NCBI GenBank assembly: GCA_015056205.1
Contig: SVGS01000006.1
Coordinates: 1-64,000, forward strand
Reading direction: 5' to 3'
Length of the DNA: 64,000 nt
Source: Clostridiales bacterium
Lineage (GTDB): Bacteria; Bacillota; Clostridia; Christensenellales; Aristaeellaceae
Position 1 is the first letter of the stretch; every line of letters begins with the position of its first letter. Position numbers and translations under genes: made by a program. The notes beneath the pieces are model-generated. The model made no database searches and was not told the origin of the DNA. It saw only the letters and a list, made by a program, of their open reading frames with translations. Positions 25,756-35,136 of the stretch are shown here, piece after piece.

Positions 25756-27825
25756 ATGGACAGAGATATAACGGATCTGATTTCGGGAGCCGGGGAAGCG
25801 CTTACAAAGATCTATGGTTATCATTCGTTTCGCCCCGGCCAGCAGGAACTGGTTGAAGGGCTGCTGAAGGGCAGAGATGTTCTGGGAGTGATGCCGACCG
25901 GCTCCGGAAAATCTTTGTGTTATCAGATCCCGGCGATGGTACTGAACGGTACGACCCTTGTGATCTCTCCTCTGATCTCCCTGATGAAGGATCAGGTCAC
26001 TGCGCTGAGGCTCCGGGGAATTCCGGTGGCTTTCCTGAACAGCTCCATGGATGAAACGGAATACCGGGAGACCGCTTATCGGGCGGCATGCGGCGCGTAT
26101 AAAATCCTGTACGCAGCGCCGGAAAGGCTCCAGGCCCCCGGTTTTCAGGAAATGTGCCGTCATATGGAAATTCCGCTGGTCGCGGTGGATGAAGCACACT
26201 GTATATCCCAATGGGGGCAGGATTTCCGCCCCGGTTATCTGAAGATTCCGGAGTTTGTCTCCATGCTGCCCGGGCGGCCGGTGATCGGAGCGTTTACCGC
26301 GACGGCAACGCCAAACGTCCGGAAAGATATTCTGGACAATCTGGATCTGAAGGATCCGGTGATCATCACGACCGGATTTGATCGGCCCAATCTTTCTTTT
26401 TCTGTTTATCAGCCCGGGGACAGGGATCAGACCCTTTCGGAACTGCTGAGGGACCGATACCGTCAGTCAGGGATTATTTATTGCGCCACGCGTAAGACGG
26501 TGGAAGCGGTCTGTTCGCAGCTGGAGCGGGATGGATTTCCGGTCACACGGTATCACGCCGGCCTGGATGCGGAGGAACGGCGGAAAAACCAGGAGGATTT
26601 TCTGTTTGACCGTAAAAGAATCATGGTCGCGACGAATGCGTTTGGCATGGGGATTGATAAATCCAATGTTTCCTATGTGATCCATTACAATATGCCCAAA
26701 AGTCTGGAAGCCTATTACCAGGAGGCGGGACGTGCCGGACGGGATGGCTGCGACGCGGACTGTATCCTGCTGTACGCGCCGCAGGATGTAATCACGGCAC
26801 GCTGGCTGATTGAGCATTCGGACCCTAATCCGGATCTCACGCCGGAGGAACAGGCGCAGGTGCGGGATAAGGATGAGGAACGCCTGAAATGGATGACGTT
26901 CTACGCAAAATCCCATAGGTGCCTGCGCCGGGATCTCCTCAGCTATTTCGGAGAAAATGCTCCGAACCGCTGCGGAAACTGTTCCAATTGTGTTCCGGAC
27001 TGTGAACATGTCGACATCACCGTGGAAGCTCAGATGATCCTGTCCTGTATAGCCAGAACAGGCCAGCGGTTCTCAGAGAAAGTAATCAATCCGCTGATGC
27101 GCGGCGTGCTGCCCGATCCTTTGCCGGAGGGTATCAATCCGGCGGAACTGACGACTTTCGGCCTGATGGATGATTTTGAGGAATCCGCCGTACGTGATAT
27201 CACAGAGGCTTTGATTGATCAGGGGTATCTTGAATGCGGCGGGGAAGACTGCCTGAAGCTGAACGGGCGGTCCGGGGATGTGCTGTACAGGAAACGCAGA
27301 GTCGTCATGAAGCGAAAGCTGAAAAGCCGGGAGGATCCGGGAGGAGAAGAACTGTTCAGGGCATTGCAGAGACTTCGTTATGAAATATCGGCCGACGAAT
27401 ATGTCGCGGCCTCGGCGCTGTTCTCAGATGGCACGCTTCGGGATCTTTGCAGAACGCTTCCGCGGACAAAGAAGCAGCTTGCGGCGGTGGACGGGATGGG
27501 TCTGTACAAAGCCAACCGGTACGGCGACCGGATTCTGCGGGTGATCGAACGCTATGCACCCGAACCGGTTACCGGAAAATCAAAGGGCAGCGGTAAAACG
27601 CCGGATCACGGCGCACGCAAAGCCGGTTCCGGAAGCTTTCAGGCCTTTAAAGAAAAGATGATTGCAAAAGGAAGCACGGAAGCTTATCAATCCTGGACAA
27701 ATGAAGAAGACCGGCAGCTGATTCGGGAGCGTGAAAACGGAAAAACAATCCGGGAGATCTCTGAGCTTCATAAAAGAACACAGGGGGCTATCCGAAGCCG
27801 CCTGAAGAAACTGGGACGGATCTGA
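25756..27825 (+). CDS. recQ: ATP-dependent DNA helicase RecQ with SANT/Myb-like tail
   Basis: A 689-residue 3'-5' DNA helicase acting in recombination repair. Motifs: MPTGSGKSLCYQIPA (I), VAVDEAHCISQWGQDFRP (II and the aromatic-rich loop), TATATP (III), ATNAFGMGIDKSNV (V) and YYQEAGRAGRDG (VI). A zinc site (CLRR, NRCGNCSNC) and an RQC winged helix follow, then an HRDC domain (about 525-605). The last 45 residues, starting SWTNEEDRQLIRERENG, look like a SANT/Myb or helix-turn-helix module, not part of E. coli RecQ but seen in several Firmicute RecQ-like proteins. ATG 25756 follows GAATGAGGTGG. Confidence 0.93.
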   Translation: MDRDITDLISGAGEALTKIYGYHSFRPGQQELVEGLLKGRDVLGVMPTGSGKSLCYQIPAMVLNGTTLVISPLISLMKDQVTALRLRGIPVAFLNSSMDETEYRETAYRAACGAYKILYAAPERLQAPGFQEMCRHMEIPLVAVDEAHCISQWGQDFRPGYLKIPEFVSMLPGRPVIGAFTATATPNVRKDILDNLDLKDPVIITTGFDRPNLSFSVYQPGDRDQTLSELLRDRYRQSGIIYCATRKTVEAVCSQLERDGFPVTRYHAGLDAEERRKNQEDFLFDRKRIMVATNAFGMGIDKSNVSYVIHYNMPKSLEAYYQEAGRAGRDGCDADCILLYAPQDVITARWLIEHSDPNPDLTPEEQAQVRDKDEERLKWMTFYAKSHRCLRRDLLSYFGENAPNRCGNCSNCVPDCEHVDITVEAQMILSCIARTGQRFSEKVINPLMRGVLPDPLPEGINPAELTTFGLMDDFEESAVRDITEALIDQGYLECGGEDCLKLNGRSGDVLYRKRRVVMKRKLKSREDPGGEELFRALQRLRYEISADEYVAASALFSDGTLRDLCRTLPRTKKQLAAVDGMGLYKANRYGDRILRVIERYAPEPVTGKSKGSGKTPDHGARKAGSGSFQAFKEKMIAKGSTEAYQSWTNEEDRQLIRERENGKTIREISELHKRTQGAIRSRLKKLGRI

Positions 27826-27853
27826 CGGCTGCGCGGAGAAACGCCTTCCGCCT

Positions 27854-29218
27854 TCATCCTTCGGTTTGCTCCCGCGTCAGGTTCTGCACCCACTTGTACT
27901 TTCGGAACCGGATCATCACCCAGGGAATTTTGCCGACCTCGTCCAGACACGTACAGGCGTACACCAGCAGCGGATGCCAGCGGAACACAAATGCGCCCAG
28001 CAGAGCCAGGGGAATCGCGATACCCCACATGCAGACGGCCAGGCTGTACATATCGAACACCGTGTCTCCGCCGCCGTCCAGCACGCCGTTGATCGTCACG
28101 GTGTTTACGCACCGGCCGATCATGTAGACGGCCATGATGACCATCATTCCGGTCAGATACTCCCGCGCCTGATCCGTCAGGATTACCATCCGCACAACTC
28201 CCGGCGTGATTGCCAGCACCAGCGCCATGGAGCAAAGGCCGATCACGTAGGAAATGTTTTTCAGTTTGATTCCGTATGCTTTTCCGCGCTCCAGGTTCCC
28301 GGCGCCGAGTTCGTTGCCTACGATGATCCCGGCGGCGCCTCCGATACCGTTGCACACGCAGCAGATCAGATCCCGTACCACGGCGGCTACGGAGCTGGCC
28401 GCCGCAGCGTCCACTCCCATGTGGCCCATGATCGCCGTGTAGGAAGTAAAGCCGATGCCCCAGAACAGGGATCCCCCCAGCAGCGGCAGGCACTGCCTGC
28501 CGAAGTCCCGCGTCAGCTGCCGGCTTCCGCGGAAGATCTTCCGCCACTCCGGCCGAACATAATCTTTTCCGGCGGAGATCCCCACGCAAAGGGCAAGCTC
28601 CGTGATCCGGGAGACCGTTGTGGCCAGCGCCGCTCCCCGGGCCTGCATCCGGGGAGCTCCCAGCAGTCCGAAGATGAATACAGCGTTCAGCAGGATATTG
28701 ATCACAACCGCGGCGGAGCTGATCCATGCGCAGGGCTTCACGTGATCTGTCACCTTCATCACGGCCATATAGCTCTGGGACAGTCCGGTCAGCAGGTACG
28801 ACCATCCGGCGATCCGCAGATACGCGCTGCCCAGGGCAATCAGCTCCCCGTCATGGGTGAAAATCCGCATCAGCAGTTCCGGAATCAGTTCGCAGGCCAG
28901 GCAGAAGGCCAGGGAGAGCGTCATGCTGAAGCGGATCATGAGGTGGAACAAATCCTGAAGCGTCTTCCGGTCTCCTTTTCCCCAGTACTGCGCGCCGAGG
29001 ATGGAGCCCGCTGCCGTGATGGCCATCACGAACATATTCTGCACAAACTGCACCTGTGTCGCCAGGGAAACCGCGGTCATCTCTTCCTGCGCCACCCGGC
29101 CCAGCATCAGCGCGTCTCCCGTCGCCACCATTGCGAGCATGAGGCTTTGAAAGGCGATGGGCAGCGAAAGCTGCCGCAGCTTTCTGTAGAATTCTCTGTT
29201 CTCCGCTCTGATCCGCAT
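27854..29218 (-). CDS. MATE family efflux transporter
   Basis: A 454-residue membrane protein with about 12 helices of the MatE fold (NorM/DinF type), which expels drugs or metabolites in exchange for sodium or protons. Seen: PIAFQSLMLAMVATGDALML in helix 1, GAQYWGKGD between helices 2 and 3, and the repeat in the second half with GNELGAGNLERGKAYG. ATG at 29218 (MRIRAENREF) is preferred because GAGGAGAG lies about 9 bases before it; the frame continues upstream to 29245 across that ribosome site. It is convergent with recQ and divergent from the next gene. Unlike the MATE protein at 38803-40512 it has no extra C-terminal domain. Confidence 0.9.
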   Translation of the reverse strand: MRIRAENREFYRKLRQLSLPIAFQSLMLAMVATGDALMLGRVAQEEMTAVSLATQVQFVQNMFVMAITAAGSILGAQYWGKGDRKTLQDLFHLMIRFSMTLSLAFCLACELIPELLMRIFTHDGELIALGSAYLRIAGWSYLLTGLSQSYMAVMKVTDHVKPCAWISSAAVVINILLNAVFIFGLLGAPRMQARGAALATTVSRITELALCVGISAGKDYVRPEWRKIFRGSRQLTRDFGRQCLPLLGGSLFWGIGFTSYTAIMGHMGVDAAAASSVAAVVRDLICCVCNGIGGAAGIIVGNELGAGNLERGKAYGIKLKNISYVIGLCSMALVLAITPGVVRMVILTDQAREYLTGMMVIMAVYMIGRCVNTVTINGVLDGGGDTVFDMYSLAVCMWGIAIPLALLGAFVFRWHPLLVYACTCLDEVGKIPWVMIRFRKYKWVQNLTREQTEG

Positions 29219-29480
29219 TTTTCCGACTCTCCTCATGCACAGCAAACTCTGGAACCGCGACGGTTCATGAATAACCGGAATTCTGAATTCAACGGGATCC
29301 GGGATTTCTCCTTCCCGGACGGTTCAATCTGTCTGTTTCAGTTTCCGCTTTGCGGGGAAAAGAAGAAGAATACCGCATTTTCAGCAGGATAAGCGGATCT
29401 GCGGAAAGAAAATAATCATTTGGTTCGTCAGATGATTTGTGAGGAATTTTTCTTCGGTATGGAAAACGGGGGTGAAAGAG

Positions 29481-30449
29481 ATGAAACGGATTCTCGGAGG
29501 AATGATGAAAAAACGGGCGGTGTCCCTGGCGCTGATCGTGATGATCCTGTGCCTTCCTTTTGCCGCGCTGGCGGATGATTCTCTGCGGTTGTTCTTTGAT
29601 TCGGCGACGGATCTGCTGCTGAATACGCGGAATGTTACGCTGAACGGCCACGCTGAGTTTTCGCTGGACGGAGAACGTTTTAAAACCGCAGAGCTTTGTT
29701 ATGTTCAGGATGACACCAATTCGCTGCTGCAGCTGAATCTGCGGACGCCGCGGCGGAACGGGTCCTCCAAACCGGACCGTGAATCGGGTTATACCGTGAT
29801 TGCCAACGGGGAAAACGTCTATGTCATGGAAGTGATTTATCCCGGCGTTTACAAAACCGGCAGCGGCTATGCGCAGAGTACGGTTTTAAGAAATACGGTT
29901 CAGATGCATCTGATGACCGATGTGATCCGGATGCTGGCGGCTCAGGCGGATACGCTTCCCGGAACGGATGCCGTTACCGTCCGGCCCGGCGCATCCGGTG
30001 GAAAAGAACTCCGGATTCAACTGGGAGAAGATGTTCCGGATCTGGTCAATACCGCGCTGAATCTGGTTTATCAGTTTGCCGCGAAAAGATACTTCGGCAT
30101 GGACTATGACCAGCTGTCCGAGTGGGCGATGGGTCCGATGGAAAACGCCGTCACCGTGATGCAGGGAATTCTCTGGAACACAAAATCCATCTCGCTGAAA
30201 CAAGCCGATATTTCGGCCGTCCGGGACGATGCGGGCAGGCTGGAACAGGTCAAAGGCGCTGTCGCCCTGTACCTGAATACCGGCAAGGACGGCACAAGAC
30301 AGCTGGATCTGTCCTTCCGGCTGGATGCGTCCGATTTCGGCGGAAGCCGCGTGGACCGGTTTGATCCGGAAGCCTACGGTGTCCGGCTGGCGGACGGGTA
30401 TTCTCTGCCGGAGACGGCTGTCGAGGCCGTTCCGGAAAAAGACACTTGA
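29481..30449 (+). CDS. Secreted protein of unknown function, paired with MMPL exporter
   Basis: A 322-residue exported protein with a signal peptide (MMKKRAVSLALIVMILCLPFAALA). ATG 29481 follows GGGGGTGA by 6 bases; an upstream in-frame start at 29439 lacks a ribosome site. The mature part is mixed alpha/beta with NTRNVTLNGHAEFSLDGERF near the start and repeated beta-hairpin-like segments, a pattern resembling LolA/LppX-like lipid-carrier or DUF-type extracytoplasmic proteins, though I recognise no definite family. It directly precedes an MMPL/RND exporter, so a periplasm-side partner of that exporter is plausible (inference). Confidence 0.62.
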   Translation: MKRILGGMMKKRAVSLALIVMILCLPFAALADDSLRLFFDSATDLLLNTRNVTLNGHAEFSLDGERFKTAELCYVQDDTNSLLQLNLRTPRRNGSSKPDRESGYTVIANGENVYVMEVIYPGVYKTGSGYAQSTVLRNTVQMHLMTDVIRMLAAQADTLPGTDAVTVRPGASGGKELRIQLGEDVPDLVNTALNLVYQFAAKRYFGMDYDQLSEWAMGPMENAVTVMQGILWNTKSISLKQADISAVRDDAGRLEQVKGAVALYLNTGKDGTRQLDLSFRLDASDFGGSRVDRFDPEAYGVRLADGYSLPETAVEAVPEKDT

Positions 30450-30483
30450 CAAACGGCTCATATCGGATACCCTGATGACGGAG

Positions 30484-30541
30484 GGTGTTTCCGGAGCCGG
30501 ACCGGCGGATGCCGGCAAACGGGAAATGATCCGGAAACACC
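30484..30541. repeat. Intercistronic inverted repeat
   Basis: GGTGTTTCCGG (30484-30494) is perfectly complementary to CCGGAAACACC (30531-30541); the 36-nt loop contains a further GCCGG/CCGGC pairing. It lies between the secreted-protein gene and the MMPL gene without a T-tract, so it is more likely an RNA-stability or processing structure than a terminator. Confidence 0.6.
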
Positions 30542-30577
30542 GTGCCGGAATCACTTTTGCAGGGAGAGAACCGGGGA

Positions 30578-32773
30578 ATGAAGCGGAGCGCCGCCCAATG
30601 GATTGTCAAATACCGAATCGTCATTCTGATTGTCATGGCGCTGATTACCGTCTGGAGCGCGGGCAGTATCGGCAAAACGAAAATCAACTATGATCTTACC
30701 CGCTACTTAAGCGAAGACACCATGACCAGGCGGGCCCTGAAGGTCATGGAAGAGGAATTCGGAAGCAATGAACAGCTTCGCGTCATGTTTGCCGATCTGG
30801 ATGAGCAGCAATTGGCCGGTTACCTGTCCGCGCTGAATGAACGCCCGGAGATCCTGGCTGCCCGGCATGATCCGGAAACAGACGTCGCCCTGCGGGACGG
30901 AAAGCTTTATCAGCTGGTGAACCTGACGCTGACAGACTGTGATGCGGTCGCGATGGTCAGGGAATTGAGAACCATGTTCCCGGAGGCGGGGAAATATTAT
31001 GTGGGCGGGTCCGCCGCGAATCAGCTGGATGTGCAGAACAGCGTCGGAGAGGAAATGCCCCTGGTGATGGTCATTTCCCTGGCGGTGGTGATTGCGGTAT
31101 TGCTGCTGACCTCTCATGCCTGGCTGGAGCCTGTGGTGCTCCTGCTGGTTTTTGCCGTATCGATTGTGATCAACCTGGGCACGCATTTTCTTTTTCCGGA
31201 TGTATCCTTTATCACCTTCGCGGTCAGTGCGATTCTGCAGCTGGCGCTTTCCATCGATTATGCCATCATGCTGCTGCATACCTATCATGACTGCCGGGAT
31301 GAAGGTGTAACGCCTCAGGAAGCCATGATCAGCGCGCTGTCGCAATGCTTTATGCGCGTCGCATCCAGCGCGTTTACGACGGTGGCCGGCCTCCTTTCCC
31401 TGCTCTTTATGAGCTTTACCATCGGCTTTGATATCGGGCTGGCGTTAAGCAAAGGAATTGTCATCAGCACGCTTTCGGTGTTTCTGCTGATGCCCGCCGT
31501 CACCCTGCTCTTTGAAAAACCGCTGCAGATGACCCGCCATAAACCGCTGAGCCTGGGGGGAGAACATCTGGCCGGAGCTGTCTGCCGGATGCGGAAACCG
31601 GTCGCTGTTCTGTTTATTTTGCTGATCGCCGCCGGCGCCGTGCTTCAGGGACTGACGGCTTATACGTTCACTGACGGCTCCGCCAAAGGAGAGACCCAGG
31701 AGATTAATTCCCTGTTTGGCGCTTCCGCGCCGCTGGCGCTCCTGATCCCCGGCGGCTCGGAGGACGCGGATTACGATACCCAGAGAATCCTGGTGGAAAA
31801 GCTGAAAGCATTGGAAACGGAGGACCGGAGCGTGATCCGGGATATTTCCGCCATGGTCACCACCGGGGCGGAGGCTCTGAAATATTATACCGCTGAGGAT
31901 GTGGCGAAACTGACCGGGATCAGCGCGCCCCTTGTCAGCCTGTTTTTCCGGATGCAGGGTTTTGACGAATCGGTTCGGGCGGATCGGCTTCTGGCTGCCG
32001 CCGGAAGCCTGGATATGGGCGGAGAAAGCATAGAACCCCTGCGGGCTGCGCTGGATCAGGCCAATGCCGCCTTCCATGGGAAACGCTATGACCGGATGCT
32101 TCTGGAGCTGGCGATTCCCGTTACAGACAAAAACCTGATTCCGTCCGTTCAGCGGATTCTTTCCACGGTAAAGGAAGTTTACGGGGAGGATTTCTACATG
32201 ACGGGCGTTCCCATGTCCACGTATGATATCGGGAACGCTTTCCGGAGCGATCTGCTGAAGGTCAATCTGATTACCTTCCTGGCGATTCTGCTGATCGTGA
32301 CCCTTTCCTTCCGCTCCTTCCGGCTCCCGCTGCTGCTGGTTTTTGTGATCGAGGGAGCGATCTGGATTACCATGGGCCTTTCCTGTGCGTTCGGCCAGCC
32401 GATCTTCTTCATCTCCTATCTGATCTGCGTTTCCATTCAGATGGGCGCGACCATCGATTACGGGATTCTGCTCAGCGATCAGTATCTGACGCTGAGGAAA
32501 GAAAATCTGCCGGCGCCGGACGCACTTTCAACGGCGATGAAGCGGTCGCTTCCCACGATTCTGACCTCCGGAATCATTCTGATCACGGCGGGATTCATTA
32601 TCGGGCAGAAATGTACCGTGTTTTATATCGCGGATATCGGAGCCCTGCTGTCCCGAGGGGCGTTGATTTCCGTTTTGCTGATGCTGAGCCTGCTTCCGGC
32701 TCTGCTGATCCTGTGCGACCGGTGGATTACCCGAAAGATCCGGAAGCGGGATGACAGGAGTAGGGTATCATAA
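30578..32773 (+). CDS. MMPL/RND family exporter (HAE3-like)
   Basis: A 731-residue membrane protein with the duplicated plan of RND exporters: one N-terminal helix, an extracytoplasmic domain (about 40-165), a six-helix bundle, a second extracytoplasmic domain (about 375-550) and a second bundle. SIDYAIMLLHTYHDCRDEG and TIDYGILLSDQYLTLR are the family's charged helix-4 motifs that carry protons. MMPL-type proteins move lipids or hydrophobic compounds. ATG 30578 (MKRSAAQW) is chosen over 30542 because it starts the family-typical N-terminus after GGAGAG/GGGGA. A TPP riboswitch promoter begins only 7 bases after the stop. Confidence 0.9.
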   Translation: MKRSAAQWIVKYRIVILIVMALITVWSAGSIGKTKINYDLTRYLSEDTMTRRALKVMEEEFGSNEQLRVMFADLDEQQLAGYLSALNERPEILAARHDPETDVALRDGKLYQLVNLTLTDCDAVAMVRELRTMFPEAGKYYVGGSAANQLDVQNSVGEEMPLVMVISLAVVIAVLLLTSHAWLEPVVLLLVFAVSIVINLGTHFLFPDVSFITFAVSAILQLALSIDYAIMLLHTYHDCRDEGVTPQEAMISALSQCFMRVASSAFTTVAGLLSLLFMSFTIGFDIGLALSKGIVISTLSVFLLMPAVTLLFEKPLQMTRHKPLSLGGEHLAGAVCRMRKPVAVLFILLIAAGAVLQGLTAYTFTDGSAKGETQEINSLFGASAPLALLIPGGSEDADYDTQRILVEKLKALETEDRSVIRDISAMVTTGAEALKYYTAEDVAKLTGISAPLVSLFFRMQGFDESVRADRLLAAAGSLDMGGESIEPLRAALDQANAAFHGKRYDRMLLELAIPVTDKNLIPSVQRILSTVKEVYGEDFYMTGVPMSTYDIGNAFRSDLLKVNLITFLAILLIVTLSFRSFRLPLLLVFVIEGAIWITMGLSCAFGQPIFFISYLICVSIQMGATIDYGILLSDQYLTLRKENLPAPDALSTAMKRSLPTILTSGIILITAGFIIGQKCTVFYIADIGALLSRGALISVLLMLSLLPALLILCDRWITRKIRKRDDRSRVS

Positions 32774-32779
32774 CGAGGC

Positions 32780-32808
32780 TTGACTTTTTTCCGCGTTTGT
32801 TTTATGCT
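32780..32808 (+). promoter_or_regulatory. Promoter of the thiamine operon
   Basis: TTGACT (32780-32785), 17-nt spacer, TATGCT (32803-32808). The predicted start near 32815 coincides with the 5' side of the riboswitch P1 stem. Confidence 0.82.
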
Positions 32809-32814
32809 TAGCTC

Positions 32815-32900
32815 CGTGCTAGGGGAGCGGAAGCTGAGATTGTAAGAGATTACAGACCCTCAATACCTGATCCGGTTAATGCCGGCGTAGGGAAGCGAGT
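32815..32900 (+). ncRNA. TPP riboswitch (THI element)
   Basis: The conserved core is present in order: AGGGG at 32821-32825, GCTGAGAT at 32833-32840, GACCCT at 32855-32860, ACCTGATCCGGTTAATGCC spanning 32865-32883, GGCGTAGGGAAGC at 32884-32896. These segments form the thi-box that binds thiamine pyrophosphate. A terminator hairpin at 32925-32949 lies downstream, so TPP is predicted to shut off the operon by premature termination. All four following transport genes and thiN fit this control. Confidence 0.96.
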
Positions 32901-32924
32901 TTGATCCCGTGCGGATTTCAGCGG

Positions 32925-32949
32925 ACCTTCTTTATGAAGGTTCTTTTTT
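32925..32949 (+). terminator. Riboswitch expression-platform terminator
   Basis: ACCTTC (32925-32930) pairs with GAAGGT (32936-32941), loop TTTAT, followed by TCTTTTTT. It sits between the TPP aptamer and the first gene. Confidence 0.82.
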
Positions 32950-32989
32950 ATTCCTCCGCGCAGAAAAAAACAAAAGGAGAATCGGAAAA

Positions 32990-33286
32990 ATGGAAGCAAG
33001 CGTAGCCATTCAGAGCCTTCCGGGTGTTGCGGATGATGAGGAACTTTGCCGCATCGTGGACGAAGTGATCGCTTATATCGCCGGCACGGGATATAAGTAT
33101 TTTGTCGGGCCTTTTGAAACGACCATCGAAGGTCCCTATGATGAGCTGATGGATATTGTCAAAGAATGCCAGCATATCGCGATCAGGGCCGGCGCGCCCT
33201 CGGTGGCGGCTTATATCAAAGTATCCTACAAGCCTGAAGGAGAGGTCCTTTCCATTGAAAAAAAGATTGGAAAGTATCAGAAATAA
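32990..33286 (+). CDS. Thiamine-binding protein, MTH1187/YkoF-like
   Basis: A 98-residue protein of the MTH1187/YkoF-like (DUF77) superfamily: MEASVAIQSLPGVADD, YKYFVGPFETTIEGPYDEL and AYIKVSYKP match the ferredoxin-like fold that binds thiamine or its hydroxymethylpyrimidine part. ATG 32990 follows AAAAGGAG at about 10 bases. As first gene after the TPP riboswitch it is a cytosolic partner of the transporter, possibly a ligand sensor or carrier (inference). Its 3' end overlaps the permease start by 32 bases. Confidence 0.88.
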   Translation: MEASVAIQSLPGVADDEELCRIVDEVIAYIAGTGYKYFVGPFETTIEGPYDELMDIVKECQHIAIRAGAPSVAAYIKVSYKPEGEVLSIEKKIGKYQK

Positions 33287-34046
33287 GCTGCTTCCGGCGG
33301 GGACTTTCTGCCTGATTGTGCTGCTGTGGTGGGCAATTTCGGCTCTGGGCGTCGTACCGGGCTATATGCTGCCCTCCCCGGTGGATGTGGTTTCCGCCTT
33401 TGTCCGTGATTTTACCAATCTGATGTTCCATGCGTGGGTTTCCGTTAAGGAAGCGGTCTATGGCCTGCTGATCGGCGTACTCCTGGCCTTTGGGCTGGCC
33501 TGTGCGATGGAACGCTTCGGAATGCTGGAAAAGGCGGTGCTGCCGCTGCTGGTGGTCACCCAGACAATTCCCACGATTGCCATTGCGCCGCTGCTGGTGC
33601 TGTGGATGGGGTTTGGGATGGCGCCGAAGATTACCCTGGTGGTGGTGACCACCTTTTTCCCCGTGGCGGTGGGACTTCTGGATGGGTTCAAAAGCGTGGA
33701 TTCGGACGCGGTCGCCCTGCTCCGGTCCATGAAAGCCACCTGGTGGCAGATTTTTCGCCATGTCAAATTTCCCTCCGCGCTTCCCTTCTTCTTCTCGGGC
33801 CTGCGCATTTCCGCGTCCTATGCGGTGGTCGGCGCGGTGATTTCCGAGTGGCTGGGGGGATTTGAAGGCCTTGGCGTATATATGACCCGGGTACGGAAGG
33901 CCTATGCTTTTGACAAAATGTTCGCGGTGATTCTGCTGATTGTCATTGTGAGCCTTCTGCTGATGAAACTGGTCAATGTGATCCGGTCCCTGTCCATGCC
34001 CTGGCTGAAATACCGGAGCGAAGCGGCAGGAGAAAAAAGAATCTGA
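33255..34046 (+). CDS. thiX: ABC permease for a thiamine precursor (ThiX-like)
   Basis: A 263-residue BPD-type inner-membrane permease of the SsuC/TauC/ThiX group: PAGTFCLIVLLWWAISALG, TQTIPTIAIAPLLVLWMGFG (the EAA-adjacent helix) and LLRSMKATWWQIFRHVKFP (EAA loop). TTG 33255 is chosen because AAGGAGAGG (33237-33245) lies 9 bases upstream; the open frame reaches further back but only inside the preceding gene. Start and upstream gene overlap by 32 bases, implying translational coupling. With the neighbouring binding protein and ATPase it should import HMP-type pyrimidines or thiamine. Confidence 0.88.
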   Translation: MKKRLESIRNKLLPAGTFCLIVLLWWAISALGVVPGYMLPSPVDVVSAFVRDFTNLMFHAWVSVKEAVYGLLIGVLLAFGLACAMERFGMLEKAVLPLLVVTQTIPTIAIAPLLVLWMGFGMAPKITLVVVTTFFPVAVGLLDGFKSVDSDAVALLRSMKATWWQIFRHVKFPSALPFFFSGLRISASYAVVGAVISEWLGGFEGLGVYMTRVRKAYAFDKMFAVILLIVIVSLLLMKLVNVIRSLSMPWLKYRSEAAGEKRI

Positions 34047-34135
34047 CGGACCGCGGCGATGCCGGATCGCGCTCAGCCGGAAGGCGGCTGCAGCCGGTCC
34101 GGAAAAAGACGGCCTGAGAAAGAAAGGAATGCAAA

Positions 34136-35131
34136 ATGAAAAGAGTTTTGGTTCTGCTGCTGGCACTCTGCCTGGCCTGCATGATTTCCGCTGCTTCCGC
34201 TGAAACGGAGCAGCTGACAAAGATTGTTTTCTGCCTGGACTGGACGCCCAATACCAACCATACCGGTGTCTATGTGGCTCAGGCGCTCGGATACTACAAA
34301 GAAGCCGGCCTGGATGTGGAAATCGTTCAGCCGCCGGAAAACGGCGCAGTGCTGATGTGCGCCGCCGGCCAGGCGCAGTTTGCCGTGGATGCGCAGGACA
34401 CGATGGCCGCGTCTCTGGATTTGGATGAACCTCTGGGTGTAACGGCGGTGGCCGCGTTGCTGCAGCATAATACCTCCGGCATTCTTTCCCGCGCGGAGGA
34501 CGGGATTACTTCCGCCAAAGGTCTAGAGAACCGGGTTTACGCGACCTGGGACAGCCCCATCGAGCTGGCGATGCTCCGCTACTGCATGGAAAAGGAAGGC
34601 GGAGATTTCAGCAAGGTCAGGCTGATTCCCAACAACGTGACGGATGAGCCCGCCGCGCTTGCCGCCCATCAGATTGACGCGGTATGGATTTTTTACGGCT
34701 GGAGCGGCATCAACGCTGAGCTGAGCGATATTGCCTGCGGTTACTGGGATTTTGCCTCTGTCAGCAGTGAACTGGACTACTATACGCCGGTCCTCCTGGC
34801 CAACAATGATTTTCTGGCGCAGAATCCCGAAACAGCCCGTGCCTTCCTGAAGGCTACGGAAAAGGGGTACCGCTATGCCGTGGAGCATCCGGAAGAAGCG
34901 GCGGATCTGCTCATCGCGGGAGATTCCACCGGCTCCCTGTCGGATTCCCGGGATCTGGTGGTTGCCAGTCAGAAGTGGCTCTCGAAGCAGTACATCGCGG
35001 ATGCTCCGGACTGGGGAGTCTTTGACGCCGAAAGGTGGAACGCCTTCTATACATGGCTTAGCAGCAACGGGCTGACAGTTCATAACCTGACCGGCCTGGG
35101 CTTCACCAATGATTATCTGACCGGGGAGTGA
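34136..35131 (+). CDS. thiY: ABC substrate-binding protein, NMT1/THI5-like (ThiY-like)
   Basis: A 331-residue exported binding protein; signal peptide VLVLLLALCLACMISAASA. LDWTPNTNHTGVYVAQALGY is the family signature of NMT1/THI5-like proteins that bind formylaminopyrimidine/HMP precursors, followed by GAVLMCAAGQAQFAVDAQDT. A Cys in the hydrophobic region (LACMIS) is not in a clear lipobox, yet a lipid anchor is possible in a Gram-positive. ATG follows AAAGGA. Riboswitch control and operon place it in thiamine-precursor salvage. Confidence 0.9.
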   Translation: MKRVLVLLLALCLACMISAASAETEQLTKIVFCLDWTPNTNHTGVYVAQALGYYKEAGLDVEIVQPPENGAVLMCAAGQAQFAVDAQDTMAASLDLDEPLGVTAVAALLQHNTSGILSRAEDGITSAKGLENRVYATWDSPIELAMLRYCMEKEGGDFSKVRLIPNNVTDEPAALAAHQIDAVWIFYGWSGINAELSDIACGYWDFASVSSELDYYTPVLLANNDFLAQNPETARAFLKATEKGYRYAVEHPEEAADLLIAGDSTGSLSDSRDLVVASQKWLSKQYIADAPDWGVFDAERWNAFYTWLSSNGLTVHNLTGLGFTNDYLTGE

Positions 35132-35136
35132 CACGG

